NCBI RefSeq assembly: GCF_028640845.1
Contig: NC_080546.1
Coordinates: 53,765,409-53,829,408 of the forward strand
Length of the DNA: 64,000 nt
Direction: 5' to 3'
From: Ahaetulla prasina
Taxonomy: Eukaryota > Chordata > Lepidosauria > Squamata > Colubridae
A program made the position numbers and the translations under genes. The notes beneath the pieces are model-generated. The model was given only the letters and a program-made list of their open reading frames with translations, did not search any database and had not been told where the DNA came from. How positions within the stretch are numbered: position 1 is the stretch's first letter; every line of letters starts with the position of its first letter. This document shows positions 49,987 to 61,166 of the stretch, in pieces.

Positions 49987-51614
49987 CCCACCAAGTTGTA
50001 TCCCTGAAATAAAGGTATCTACAAGCTCTGATAAATGCAGGGCCCAGCTTTTATTTTGATATTTGATCTCTAACAGATAATTGAAATGCTTGAAAAAATA
50101 AGAGCTGACAGAAGCAACAAACCTATCTGATAAATATAACCAAGAAGAAGGAGCAGTGATCCCAACAAGGCAGTACTATTAAATTTGGAATAAATAAATA
50201 TTTGCTGTTTTGTTGGAGTAAGTGGGCTAGAAATATAATTTGCATTCATGTAAAGAACAGATTCATCTAACTTTTACCAAGAATAAATGAATATTTGAGT
50301 CCTATTAAAGTTCTATAACTCTTAAAGCTAAACCTTATTTCATATGAATGTCAAATATTTTATTATTCTGGAAACAAATAAGGTAGACTATTCCATCTAT
50401 AAATCTAGATGACATAGTAACTGTGGCACAATAATTGGTATAAGAGAGCTTCTAAAAGAAATATCTAGTGTCCCATAACCTATTATTTAAACAATTTTCA
50501 CTACTAATATAATATTGAGAATGGAAAGCAGCCAAAACTTGGCAATCATGAATCTCGGTGGCATAATAAAATTGTGCCCTCATTCTGAAGCAATAAAAAA
50601 TCAACACAATCCCTTTGTCTCCACAGTAAATTTAACATTTTGCACTGGGAATGTATTGGCTGAAATATGTCAGAAATGCCTAAAATCAGAAAGAGTTTAA
50701 TAGCATCTTTTTGGGTCTAATATGTTTTATTTTATTAAAAGACACAAGCTTTTATGACCTACAGCTTACTTCATTAGATGAAAAGCTCACTTTTCTGTTA
50801 CCAACAACTGTGTTCAACTGGTTTCTAAATCCTGGAAAATCTAGTTGTAATTTACACCAAAAACAGCTGTGGGATTTGAATTTGATGGAAATCACAGTGT
50901 AATTATTAGACATTTTCAACCAATTCTAGATTAAAAAAAAAATCTAGATATCAGCAAAGAGATACAAAGACCCAGTTTTTGCAACCCAAGAATGGTGGTT
51001 GTAGAATAAGTGCTTGGATGCTTTCATTTCTCTGTAGTTTGTTGGTTAGACTCAGTCATGTTTTTACCAATTACATTTTTTTATTTTTAATTGCAAAGTT
51101 TTATGTCAATTCTTGCTAACGATTACTTTGAAATTGGATTTTTCTTACATTCAATTTCATTTAAATTATTTCTGCTCAATATTATTTTATTAATATTAAT
51201 TTCAAATTTCAATGTTTGTGCTGTAAACCTCAGAATAAGGAATCAGGATAGGTTGGATTGTTTCCCAAACTACCTCCTAATCAGTCCCTTGTCTATCATA
51301 TTCAATCCCTTAATCTGAATAGAGAGAAAAGGACTGGTATTTTCTTGTATTCAGGATGAAGGCTTTGGAAAATAAGAGAGAAAAAAGTCTTTCTTGAAAA
51401 GGGCTTGAAGAACTTTTTCAGACTGATGGATCTCAGACAATGCGTCTCACCTACTCAGTGGTAATTCCCATTCCTGAATTATATTCAGAAAACACAACTA
51501 AAAAACCTATTAAATAAAAATAAATGTGGAATAGTTAGATAAGAGTTTATTGACTCTATTTATAGGCTTAAAATAATATGAAATTTTTCGATCACATTAC
51601 AGGTATTAATGTTA

Positions 51615-51957
51615 CAGGTAGTCCTCGACTTATAACCCCATTCATTAAATGACCATTCAAAGTTATGATGCACTGAGAAAAATGATTTACTTACTCATAA
51701 ATTGTTCCACTTTACCATCATAGCATCACAACTATCTCATGACCAAACTTCTGATGTTTGGTAGCATGTATTTACAATGGCTGCAGCGTGCTCAGATGAC
51801 ATGACAAGTCAACCAAGAAAGCTGCATATGTTTAACAACTACATGATTCACTTAATGATTGTGGCAAAACATATCATAAAGTTGGGCATTTAGCAAGCAC
51901 ACTGCTTAGTGACAGAAGTTCTAGTCTCAAATGTGATTGTAAGTCAAGGTCTACCTT
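51615..51957. mobile_element. Tc1/mariner-type MITE in copy A
   Basis: Left end CAGGTAGTCCTCGACTTA pairs with right end TAAGTCAAGGTCTACCT. TA flanks at 51,613-51,614 and 51,958-51,959. Interior non-coding. Confidence 0.78.
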
Positions 51958-52009
51958 TATTACCTGTATTGATACTTCCTTATAATTATCTTCATCAAGT
52001 ATATATAAA

Positions 52010-52298
52010 CAAGGATCTGGCCTGCAGGATGCTTAGATCTGGCCCGCGGGCCCTCCCTAGAAACAGAAAAGGACCAGCCTGTTGTGCCTCTGCCAGTGAA
52101 AATGGAGTCTGGGTGAGCCATGTGCGACCTGTTTTTACTGGCAGAGAGCTACAGGAGGCCATTGTGGCAGAAAATAGAGCCTCAATGAGTGACATCGAGC
52201 TGGCCATATCCCCCCCCCAGCCACACACCCCCAGCCTCCCCAAAGTCAAACACAACCCTGATGTGGCCCTCAATGAAATTGAGTTTGACACCCCGACA
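52010..52298. mobile_element. hAT-type fragment in copy A, left end missing
   Basis: The right terminus TTGAGTTTGACACCCC matches the ends of the hAT at 1,842-2,570. The interior includes ATCTGGCCCGCGGGCCCTC and a CCTGATGTGGCCCTCAATG block. No matching left terminus or TSD is visible, so this is a truncated copy. The 130-codon ORF across it is not a gene. In copy B the L1 is inserted into this element. Confidence 0.7.
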
Positions 52299-53049
52299 TA
52301 GATGAAATTAGCTTGAGTATTCAAATATTTTAATAAAATATCATTTTTCTAAATGTACACATATAGCAACAACAATGCAAACTGATGAGCTTAAGTGGAA
52401 CTTTAGAGGTGTATTTTCCAAAAAATGTATTATCATCTAAAAGTTCTTTCTGAAATGTAAATATTTTATTAAATTAATAGCAGCTGTTTTCTTTACATAG
52501 CAATACTGTAATAGGGTGGTCTTACTGATAGAAGGATTACATTTTTACCAGCTTTTATTGAAGACTTCTCTGTGTCTGCTTTGTAAGAAACATTATGTAA
52601 AGAAAATCAAAGCAAAATGCAGCCTTATTTTTATTTTTCCTTCTTTCATTCAAATCCAGTTGAAAAACCAATATATTCTGTGAAACGGTATTTTCAAGGA
52701 ACGGGGCAATCATTTCTATAATCATACTGATCATGGAAGAAGAAAGTTATAAAGGTTATTCTGCACAGAAATCTGCTGCTTCCATTAGAAAACATGAATG
52801 TCAGCAATGCAACTTGCCAATTGGCTGGAAGGGTCATATTTTACAGTGCAATAAACAAACTTTTACTGTGTTGAATATTCATCAACTATTAGATTATGTG
52901 TAAAGAGGAATAGATGATGAAGCTAAAAGTGAGAAAGATAAGATTGCATGTCATTAGTAGTTACTACTATACCATAAACATATACCAGTTGCTCTCTTCT
53001 TTCAAAGAATTAGAAACATACAGATATCTACAGAAGTGACTGTAACCTG

Positions 53050-55500
53050 AAAGACACACTCATGAACGAGTTCAAGATGTCTTCAAGGACTGCCTGGGCA
53101 AGTACAAGGGGACCCCTATTTCCTTCAACTTAGACCCCAGGTAGCCCCCATTAGGTTAAAGGCAAGGAGGTCCTTTTGCCCTAAACCTAAGATTGACAAG
53201 GAGATAGATAAGCTCATAAATCAGGGATTCTGGTGCCAGTCGATCGCAAAGTGGGAGGCACCAATCGTCACCCCAGTAAAACCAGATGGGTCAGTTAGAA
53301 TCTGCGCTGACTACAAGGCGGCGTTAAACAAAGCCTTACAGAAAGCGCTTACCAGTTCCGTGGTGCAACACTTGCTGCACTCTCGCTGGGGCAAGGGCAA
53401 GTCTTTGCAAAGTTAGACTTGGCTCAAGCCTATCAACAACTGCCGTAGTACAGCGAAGCCCAAACGATTGTAACTCACAGGTGCTTTCAAGTGTACCGAT
53501 TACAATTTGGGGTGAGTGGCAATTTAATGGAGCGACTTCTGCAAGGGCTCCAGGGTAGTCCCCTACTTGATGATGTATTGATATCAGCCAAAATTTAGAG
53601 GAATTGGGGGCGTTTGAGAAAGTTCTGGGCATTTTCCGGTCAGCGGACTAAAGTTAAGGTGAACAAATGCCAGATAGGGTAGAATCCGTGAGTTCTTGGG
53701 CTACAGAATAGACAAGAGAATTCACCCACTGAGAGCAAGTCAAGGCAATAAGAAAGGCTCCAGCGCCCAAAAACAAAACAGAGCTACAGGCATTCCTGGG
53801 GCTAGTGAATTTTACGGTTTTTAAAAACAAGCGACCGTTGCTGAGCAGCTACATAAGCTTCTGGGAAAGAATACTGTTTGGTCTTGGGGAAAGTCGGAAG
53901 CTAGGGCTTTGAAGCAGTAAAAACCTACTCGAGCGATATAGCCTACTGATCCAGTATCATAGCTCATTGCCATTATTACTGGTTTGCGTGCCTCCCCTTA
54001 CGGGTGGGGGCTGTGCTCAGCCACAGACTTCAAATGGCACAGAAGCCCCAATAGCTTTCTACTCCAGAACGATGTCCTCGACAGAGAGGAACTATAGCCA
54101 GTTGGATAAGGAAGCGCTAGCAATTGTGTCAGGGGTAAAAAAGTTTCATGAATACGTTTTTGGTAGAGACTTTGAAATTGTTACTGACCATAGAACGCTG
54201 TTAGGCATACTGGCTGGCGATCGCCCAATGCCTGTGGCACTTCGCCACGATTGACCAGATGGACTATCTTCTTACGCCTATTCCTACAAGCTGCAGCATC
54301 GACCAGGAAAAGAAGTGGGGCATGCGGACGCTTTAAGCAGATGCCCACTACCAGGGGCGATCGAAGACCCCACTCCGGGGACGCCCATCCTGCTAATTGA
54401 CTCTTTGGACTCTGGCCCAATCACATCTAAGGAGGTGGCTCGGGCATCATACCGGACATTATTTTGAGGACTGTACTCGGTTGGGTACAAAGAGGGTGGT
54501 CATACCGGGCGAGCGCTTTAAGGAATTTGAAAAAACGTGGGGAACTGTCGGCTCAAGGGGTGCCTGCTATGGGGAGATCGTGGTGATCCCGGAGAAATTG
54601 AGGGAAAGGTATTGGACCTTCTCCACGAGGTCACCCAGGGATCGTAAGGATGAAGGGGCTAGCGAAGCTATGTGTGGTGGCCCTTAATGGACTCAGAAAT
54701 TGCTGAAAGGGTAGGAAATGCCAGGCTTGCCAAGAGTCCAGACCCTACCCCAACGGCCCCAGTCAGGGAATGGGAAAACCCCAAGGGCCCTGGTCGAGAA
54801 TCCACATTGATTTTGCTGGCCCTTCCACGGCCAAACCTTCCTAGTGGTAATCGGCGCCTTCTCTAAATGGCTGGAAATCATTCTCATGAGAAATCCATGA
54901 CAGCCGAGGCGTAATCGCAGCCCTCGGCACCTATTTGCAACCCACGGGTTGCCCGACACGCTGGTATCCGATAACGGCCCGCAATTCACGGCAGCCAGTT
55001 TGAGGAATACTTGGCAGATGAGGGCATCCGACATGCCCTCTCGCCTTTCCACCCTGCGTCGAATGGCCTTGCAGAGCGTTCCGTCCGGGCGCTGGAGGCA
55101 TTGTCAGACTCAAGCCAGGCGACTGGCAAACAAAGATAGATTTCTTTCTGGCCGTTCAGCATAGAACCCCAGCACTGCAACAGGCAGAAGCCCAGCCGAA
55201 TTATTGATGGACGGAAGCTCGGTGCCCACTGACCGCTTGAACCCCACTACACACCAGAGGTTACAAGGGGAACTGGAAAACCAGAGAAATGGGCATAGGC
55301 GACGAGTGTGGGCCCGCAACTATGGGGACGGCCCAAGTTGGCTAGCAGGAAAATCATAAAAGCAACGGTCCAAAGTCATACTTAGTGAGTTACAAGACAA
55401 CCGAGTATGGAGGCGCCACATAGATCAGATAAGAAACGAATAGCGAACAATCCGAGCTAAATGAAACAGAATGACCACCCCATTATTTGAACCCACAGCT
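53050..55500 (+). pseudogene. pol: Gypsy-type pol remnant (RT, RNase H, integrase)
   Basis: RT: VKPDGSVRICADY at 53,276-53,314, FAKLDLAQAYQQLP at 53,404-53,445 and the catalytic Asp-Asp pair at 53,569-53,574, preceded by Leu-Leu as written. RNase H: 53,967-54,254 holds FYSRTMSSTERNYSQLDKEA and IVTDHRTLLGIL with the conserved Glu and Asp. Integrase: zinc-binding segment at about 54,580-54,730 ending in CQAC (54,719-54,730). The catalytic triad is Asp in HIDFAGPS (54,809), Asp in SDNGPQFTA (54,970) and Glu in LAERSVR (55,074). These motifs fall in all three frames, so there are several indels; the Asp-Glu spacing itself is not a multiple of three. There is no sign of an envelope gene or chromodomain. 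Confidence 0.88.
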
Positions 55501-55813
55501 GACCAAACCGGAGGCGCAAGACTTAGCTGAGTCCCAGGAGGTCCAGCGGCGCCATCAGGTTCCCGGAAACAGCAGGGACGACTCTGCAATTAATCCAGGC
55601 GGATGGCCTAGAAAAAGAGTCTGCAAGTAATCCAGGGCCGGATGGCCTAGCAAAAGAGCTGGGAGGAGCAAACAGCCCCTCCGACCAGCTCAACCCACTC
55701 CCAAGGACTGAACCGCGCAGGTCCGAAAGAATCAGGAGACGCCCAGGTTATTTGCGTGACTACGTCGAAAAATAACATGTAAATAATATGTAAATATAGG
55801 TAAAGTGTTTTCT

Positions 55814-55826
55814 GGGAGGGGAGGAG
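55814..55826 (+). promoter_or_regulatory. Polypurine tract
   Basis: GGGAGGGGAGGAG directly abuts the first base of the 3' LTR. This is the site that primes plus-strand DNA synthesis in LTR retroelements. Confidence 0.85.
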
Positions 55827-56004
55827 TGTTATGTATCTTTAAATGTTTTGGCGGGAAACAAGCACGTTGCTGATTGGTTGAAGCCGCCGGTTAAACAGTA
55901 TATAAGGAGAGGTTTTTCCCCAGCCACGTTGCTGGGTTCACCATATATTAAAGAGCTGTTGTCACTACCCTGGTCTCCAGCCTCGTTACTTCCCGAACTT
56001 AACA
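55827..56004 (+). repeat. 3' LTR of the gypsy-type element (178 bp)
   Basis: It starts TGTTATGT and ends AACTTAACA, giving the canonical TG...CA with a 5-bp inverted TGTTA/TAACA end. Internal signals: a reverse CCAAT box (GATTGG, 55,872-55,877), a TATA box (TATATAAGG from 55,899) and an ATTAAA polyadenylation signal (55,947-55,952). The order fits U3-R-U5. The matching 5' LTR is not in the window, so the target-site duplication cannot be checked. Confidence 0.88.
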
Positions 56005-57631
56005 CCCACCAAGTTGTATCCCTGAAATAAAGGTATCTACAAGCTCTGATAAATGCAGGGCCCAGCTTTTATTTTGATATTTGATCTCTAACAGATAATT
56101 GAAATGCTTGAAAAAATAAGAGCTGACAGAAGCAACAAACCTATCTGATAAATATAACCAAGAAGAAGGAGCAGTGATCCCAACAAGGCAGTACTATTAA
56201 ATTTGGAATAAATAAATATTTGCTGTTTTGTTGGAGTAAGTGGGCTAGAAATATAATTTGCATTCATGTAAAGAACAGATTCATCTAACTTTTACCAAGA
56301 ATAAATGAATATTTGAGTCCTATTAAAGTTCTATAACTCTTAAAGCTAAACCTTATTTCATATGAATGTCAAATATTTTATTATTCTGGAAACAAATAAG
56401 GTAGACTATTCCATCTATAAATCTAGATGACATAGTAACTGTGGCACAATAATTGGTATAAGAGAGCTTCTAAAAGAAATATCTAGTGTCCCATAACCTA
56501 TTATTTAAACAATTTTCACTACTAATATAATATTAAGAATGGAAAGCAGCCAAAACTTGGCAATCATGAATCTCGGTGGCATAATAAAATTGTGCCCTCA
56601 TTCTGAAGCAATAAAAAATCAACACAATCCCTTTGTCTCCACAGTAAATTTAACATTTTGCACTGGGAATGTAGTGGCTGAAATATGTCAGAAATGCCTA
56701 AAATCAGAAAGAGTTTAATAGCATCTTTTTGGGTCTAATATGTTTTATTTTATTAAAAGACACAAGCTTTTATGACCTACAGCTTACTTCATTAGATGAA
56801 AAGCTCACTTTTCTGTTACCAACAACTGTGTTCAACTGGTTTCTAAATCCTGGAAAATCTAGTTGTAATTTACACCAAAAACAGCTGTGGGATTTGAATT
56901 TGATGGAAATCACAGTGTAATTATTAGACATTTTCAACCAATTCTAGATTAAAAAAAAAATCTAGATATCAGCAAAGAGATACAAAGACCCAGTTTTACA
57001 ACCCAAAAATGGTGGTTGTAGAATAAGTGCTTGGATGCTTTCATTTCTCTGTAGTTTGTTGGTTAGACTCAGTCATGTTTTTACCAATTACATTTTTTTA
57101 TTTTTAATTGCAAAGTTTTATGTCAATTCTTGCTAACGATTACTTTGAAATTGGATTTTTCTTACATTCAATTTCATTTAAATTATTTCTGCTCAATATT
57201 ATTTTATTAATATTAATTTCAAATTTCAATGTTTGTGCTGTAAACCTCAGAATAAGGAATCAGGATAGGTTGGATTGTTTCCCAAACTACCTCCTAATCA
57301 GTCCCTTGTCTATCATATTCAATCCCTTAATCTGAATAGAGAGAAAAGGACTGGTATTTTCTTGTATTCAAGATGAAGGCTTTGGAAAATAAGAGAGAAA
57401 AAAGTCTTTCTTGAAAAGGGCTTGAAGAACTTTTTCAGACTGATGGATCTCAGACAATGCGTCTCACCTACTCAGTGGTAATTCCCATTCCTGAATTATA
57501 TTCAGAAAACACAACTAAAAAACCTATTAAATAAAAATAAATGTGGAATAGTTAGATAAGAGTTTATTGACTCTATTTATAGGCTTAAAATAATATGAAA
57601 TTTTTCGATCACATTACAGGTATTAATGTTA

Positions 57632-57964
57632 CAGGTAGTCCTCGACTTATAACCCCATTCATTAAATGACCATTCAAAGTTATGATGCACTGAGAAAAAT
57701 GATTTACTTACTCATAAATTGTTCCACTTTACCATCATAGCATCACAACTATCTCATGACCAAACTTCTGGTGTTTGGTAGCAATGGCTGCAGCGTGCTC
57801 AGATGACATGACAAGTCAACCAAGAAAGCTGCATATGTTTAACAACTACATGATTCACTTAATGATTGTGGCAAAACATATCATAAAGTTGGGCATTTAG
57901 CAAGCACACTGCTTAGTGACAGAAGTTCTAGTCTCAAATGTGATTGTAAGTCAAGGTCTACCTT
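57632..57964. mobile_element. Tc1/mariner-type MITE in copy B
   Basis: Copy-B equivalent of the element at 51,615-51,957, 10 bp shorter because of a gap after GTTTGGTAGCA. Confidence 0.78.
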
Positions 57965-58016
57965 TATTACCTGTATTGATACTTCCTTATAATTATCTTC
58001 ATCAAGTATATATAAA

Positions 58017-58289
58017 CAAGGATCTGGCCTGCGGGATGCTTAGATCTGGCCCGCGGGCCCTCCCTAGAAACAGAAAAGGACCAGCCTGTTGTGCCTCTGC
58101 CAGTGAAAATGGAGTCTGGGTGAGCCACGTGCGACCTGTTTTTACTGGCAGAGAGCTACAGGAGGCCATTGTGGCCGAAAATAGAGCCTCAATGAGTGAC
58201 ATCGAGCTGGCCATACCCCCCCCCCAGCCACACACCCCCAGCCTCCCCAAAGTCAAACACAACCCTGATGTGGCCCTCAATGAAATTGA
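58017..58289. mobile_element. hAT-type fragment in copy B, interrupted by L1
   Basis: Equivalent of 52,010-52,298. The remaining right terminus continues after the L1 at 60,205-60,218. Confidence 0.7.
58273..58289. repeat. L1 target-site duplication, left copy
   Basis: 17-mer identical to 60,188-60,204. Present once in copy A within the hAT fragment (near 52,266-52,282). Confidence 0.95.
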
Positions 58290-58394
58290 ACAGGTAATGT
58301 CATTTTTAAATTGTTTCAAATAATGAAATACTTTCCTTCTCTTCTGCGGTGAATTCAGGCCATTAACATTCCAAGATAATAGTTTAATTGCCAT
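58290..58394 (-). pseudogene. L1 ORF2 start, about 35 codons
   Basis: ATG at 58,394-58,392, eight to ten bases before the ORF1 stop on the same strand in another frame. The peptide begins MAIKLLSWNVNGLNSPQKRR, the start of the apurinic-type endonuclease domain (the Asn in SWNVNGL is an active-site residue in the family). The frame is cut at the target-site duplication just after FKNDIT. Endonuclease, reverse transcriptase and cysteine motif are all missing. The longer ORF to 58,002 is a fusion with host DNA. Confidence 0.9.
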
Positions 58395-59549
58395 TATCGG
58401 CCGAAGGAAACTTTTGGAACACCAGCCGCAGATCACATTTTACTTTAGGCCTTGCTCCTCCCACTGTTTCCGTTGTAGTAGTTGCCAGTTGTTGTTGTGC
58501 CTTCATCTCTTGTTCCTTGCGTTTAGCAGCAGCTCTTGTCAGCCTTTGTTCTTTTGAATCTAAACCCGTCGTAGGTATTTCCAACACTTGTAATAAATCT
58601 TCTTCCATCACAATCTGTTCTTGTACCTGCTTCACTTCTCTTTCCTTCACTTCAGCCTCCCTTCTTCTAGCTTCCAATGGGGGAAGACTTCCAACTTTTA
58701 ATACCTCAACATAAAATTCTCTTGCTTTTCCAACCGTATTGAAATGATGTACTTTCCCTGCATAATATACTATTATACCAGTTGGAATATCCCATCTATA
58801 TTCAATCTGATGTTTTTTAAGTTCATTCACCAGGAAGGCAAATTCCTTCCTAGCCCTTAACATTTTTGGTGGAATTTCCTTTAATATCAAAATATCTTGA
58901 CCAGCAATCTGAATCTTCTCCCCCTTATATGAAGCTTGCAAAATCTGATTTCTCACTGTTCTGTTTGTAAAATAAATAACAACATCCCTTGGCAACTTTT
59001 TTTGCCTTGCTATCCAAGAGTTCACACGATATATTTTATCAATTTGATAAGCCACATCTGCTGGACGAGCTGCTAATATCTCAGCAAATACTTCAGAAAA
59101 ATTTCCTTAAATTCTCTTCCTTATTTTCTTTCAAACCTCGAATTCTAAGAGCAAATTCCATATTTCTATATTGTATCAAAACTATTTCATCCTCTGTTTT
59201 TCCATTTTACTTTGAAATTCATCCATTTTATTTTCTAATTTTAAATTATGTTGCTTAATTTCTTCAACCTCCTCTTCCAATAAAATCACATTCGTTGCCA
59301 AACTTGTACTGCCATTACAAATCCTTCTTTAACTTCTTTATTTCCCACTTGAATTTCTGATATCTGCTCTTTCATTTCAGACATCTCATCAGTTATTACT
59401 TTAAATTTTTCTTCTATAAAGCCTTTTAAGTTCTCTTGTAACGCCTCTAAATTCAATGTTCTAGTCTCTGCTGTATGAGCTGGAGAGGCACCAGCTGATA
59501 AAGTTCCAGAGCTCTTTGTTACAGTAGACTTTAATTGTTTGGCTGCCAT
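58384..59549 (-). pseudogene. L1 ORF1 (RNA-binding chaperone), frameshifted
   Basis: The N-terminal part (59,549-59,286) begins MAAKQLKSTVTKSSG and continues into a Glu/Lys-rich coiled-coil region (EEKFKVITDEMSEMKEQISE). The C-terminal part (59,055-58,384) contains PRDVVIYFTNRTVRNQIL and LRARKEFAFLVNELKKH, then YRWDIPTGIIVYYAGK. These match the RRM and C-terminal domains of L1 ORF1p, which trimerises and coats L1 RNA. The two parts lie in different frames, so at least one frameshift falls between 59,055 and 59,286. Full span would be about 388 codons. The C-terminus is unusually Gln/Glu/Lys-rich (EEDLLQVLEIPTTG, KRKEQEMKAQQQL). Confidence 0.85.
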
Positions 59550-60187
59550 CTTCTATAAAATTATTTATTTATTTATTTCCAACTTAATATTCACTTTAAA
59601 TCTTCTTAACCTCTAAGAAACACAGTCTTTTAAAGCAGTATTTAAAAATCTCCCCTAGATTCTATCAGCAGGCAGCAAAGAGTTAAAGAGTAAAAGCAGC
59701 AAGTAACATGCAAATTACCAACTGCAGACAAACGCTGAAAGTATCACTTTCGCTTTCCACTCGTTAACTTGTTAACAATTTGCTTCCATTTTTTTACTGT
59801 TTTCAAGCTTGTTACAAAGTATCGGGGAATCGGCTTGGCTACTTGCATAAAGTTCTCCCACTTTCGTTCTGTCCGGTATAATCCTTTATTGTCCAAAATA
59901 AATCTCGGCGTTTGGTCGTGGTGATTGGTTCCGCCAAAGCAGAAGAATCCTCGGATCTGGAGCACTTCGGGTTACTGGAGGGAACTTAACCCTTCAAACC
60001 CCTTTTTTCTCAGGGGCTTTAGGGAAATTCAACCTCTGCCCTCAGCTCACCCCTTCTCCTTCTCCCGAAGAGGGGGTTTTCCGAACCGCTGGACAGCAGA
60101 TTTAAGCTGTCCTAGCGATTCCACATAATCCAGAGGTTGGTGATCATAAAGATCACCGCCATCACCTACGGTGCCAAACCGGAAGTC

Positions 60188-60204
60188 GCCCTCAATGAAA
60201 TTGA
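60188..60204. repeat. L1 target-site duplication, right copy
   Basis: 17-mer identical to 58,273-58,289. It lies next to the 5' end of the minus-strand L1. Confidence 0.95.
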
Positions 60205-61021
60205 GTTTGACACCCCGACATAGATGAAATTAGCTTGAGTAGTCAAATATTTTAATAAAATATCATTTTTCTAAATGTACACATATAGCAACAACAATGC
60301 AAACTGATGAGCTTAAGTGGAACTTTAGAGGTGTATTTTCCAAAAAATGTATTATCATCTAAAAGTTCTTTCTGAAATGTAAATATTTTATTAAATTAAT
60401 AGCAGCTGTTTTCTTTACATAGCAATACTGTAATAGGGTGGTCTTACTGATAGAAGGATTACATTTTTACCAGCTTTTATTGAAGACTTCTCTGTGTCTG
60501 CTTTGTAAGAAACATTATGTAAAGAAAATCAAAGCAAAATGCAGCCTTATTTTTATTTTTCCTTCTTTCATTCAAATCCAGTTGAAAAACCAATATATTC
60601 TGTGAAACGGTATTTTCAAGGAACGGGGCAATCATTTCTATAATCATACTGATCATGGAAGAAGAAAGTTATAAAGGTTATTCTGCACAGAAATCTGCTG
60701 CTTCCATTAGAAAACATGAATGTCAGCAATGCAACTTGCCAATTGGCTGGAAGGGTCATATTTTACAGTACGCAATAAACAAACTTTTACTGTGTTGAAT
60801 ATTCATCAACTATTAGATTATGTGTAAAAGAGGGAATAGATGATGAAGCTAAAAGTGAGGAAAGATAAGATTGCATGTCATTAGTAGTTACTACTATACC
60901 ATAAACATATACCAGTTGCTCTCTTCTTTCAAAGAATTAGAAACATACAGATATCTACAGAAGCACGATTATCCTATTACGAATTGGAAATACCACACCA
61001 ATTATTTTTTTATTATATAAC

Positions 61022-61158
61022 CAGTGGTGGGATTCAAGTAATTTAGTAACTGGTTCTCTGCCCTAATGATTTCTTTCAACAACCAGTTTGCCAAACTGCT
61101 CAGAAAGTTAACAACCGGTTCTCCGGAAACTGTGCAAACTGGCTGAATTCCACAACTG
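61022..61158. mobile_element. Short hAT-type MITE
   Basis: Ends CAGTGGTGGGATTCAAG and TGAATTCCACAACTG; inner ACAACCGGTTCTC-type words. The flanks tatataac (61,014-61,021) and cttataac (61,159-61,166) match at 6 of 8 positions. 137 bp, non-coding. Confidence 0.78.
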
Positions 61159-61166
61159 CTTATAAC

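Larger units (their letters stand above)
49987..53036 (+). repeat. Direct duplication, copy A (3,050 bp)
   Basis: It starts cccaccaagttg and ends ctacagaag. Nearly identical to copy B at 56,005-60,963 in the same orientation. By eye I count about a dozen substitutions, one 10-bp length difference near 51,764 and one 1-bp difference near 50,980. A further five missing bases are concentrated at 52,845-52,945. The L1 of copy B is absent here. Contains no gene I can recognise; the 63-, 75- and 130-codon ORFs recur in copy B simply because the DNA is duplicated. Confidence 0.95.
53037..56004 (+). mobile_element. Ty3/gypsy-type LTR retrotransposon, 5'-truncated, with 3' LTR
   Basis: Order on the plus strand is reverse transcriptase, RNase H, integrase, polypurine tract, 3' LTR. 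That is the gypsy (Metaviridae) order. The 5' LTR, primer-binding site, gag and protease are missing, and the left edge (53,037) is the abrupt junction with copy A. The coding part is broken by frequent frame changes and stops, so it cannot encode a complete polyprotein as written. CpG and GC content are higher than in the flanks. The right edge coincides exactly with the start of copy B. Confidence 0.92.
58290..60187 (-). mobile_element. L1 LINE, 5' end present, truncated at the 3' end
   Basis: Bounded by the perfect 17-bp direct repeat gccctcaatgaaattga at 58,273-58,289 and 60,188-60,204. Copy A has this 17-mer once, so copy A is the empty site. Read on the minus strand: GACTTCCGGTTTGGCACC start typical of an L1 5' UTR, about 640 bp of 5' UTR, ORF1 (59,549-58,384), then ORF2 starting at 58,394 and ending after about 35 codons at the target-site duplication. 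No 3' UTR or poly(A). Normal L1 copies are truncated at the 5' end, so this is reversed. Confidence 0.92.
56005..60963 (+). repeat. Direct duplication, copy B (with L1 insertion)
   Basis: Starts with the same cccaccaagttg as copy A, immediately after the LTR, and ends ctacagaag before single-copy DNA. Without the L1 and one target-site copy it is about 3,044 bp, colinear with copy A throughout. Confidence 0.95.

Noticed and set aside
50711..51318. 63- and 75-codon ORFs conserved exactly at 56,729-57,335
   Set aside because: Identity comes from the recent duplication of all surrounding DNA, not from protein-level selection.
51909..52301. 130-codon ORF, repeated at 57,916-58,323
   Set aside because: It translates a MITE end and a hAT fragment; the repetition only reflects the 3-kb duplication.
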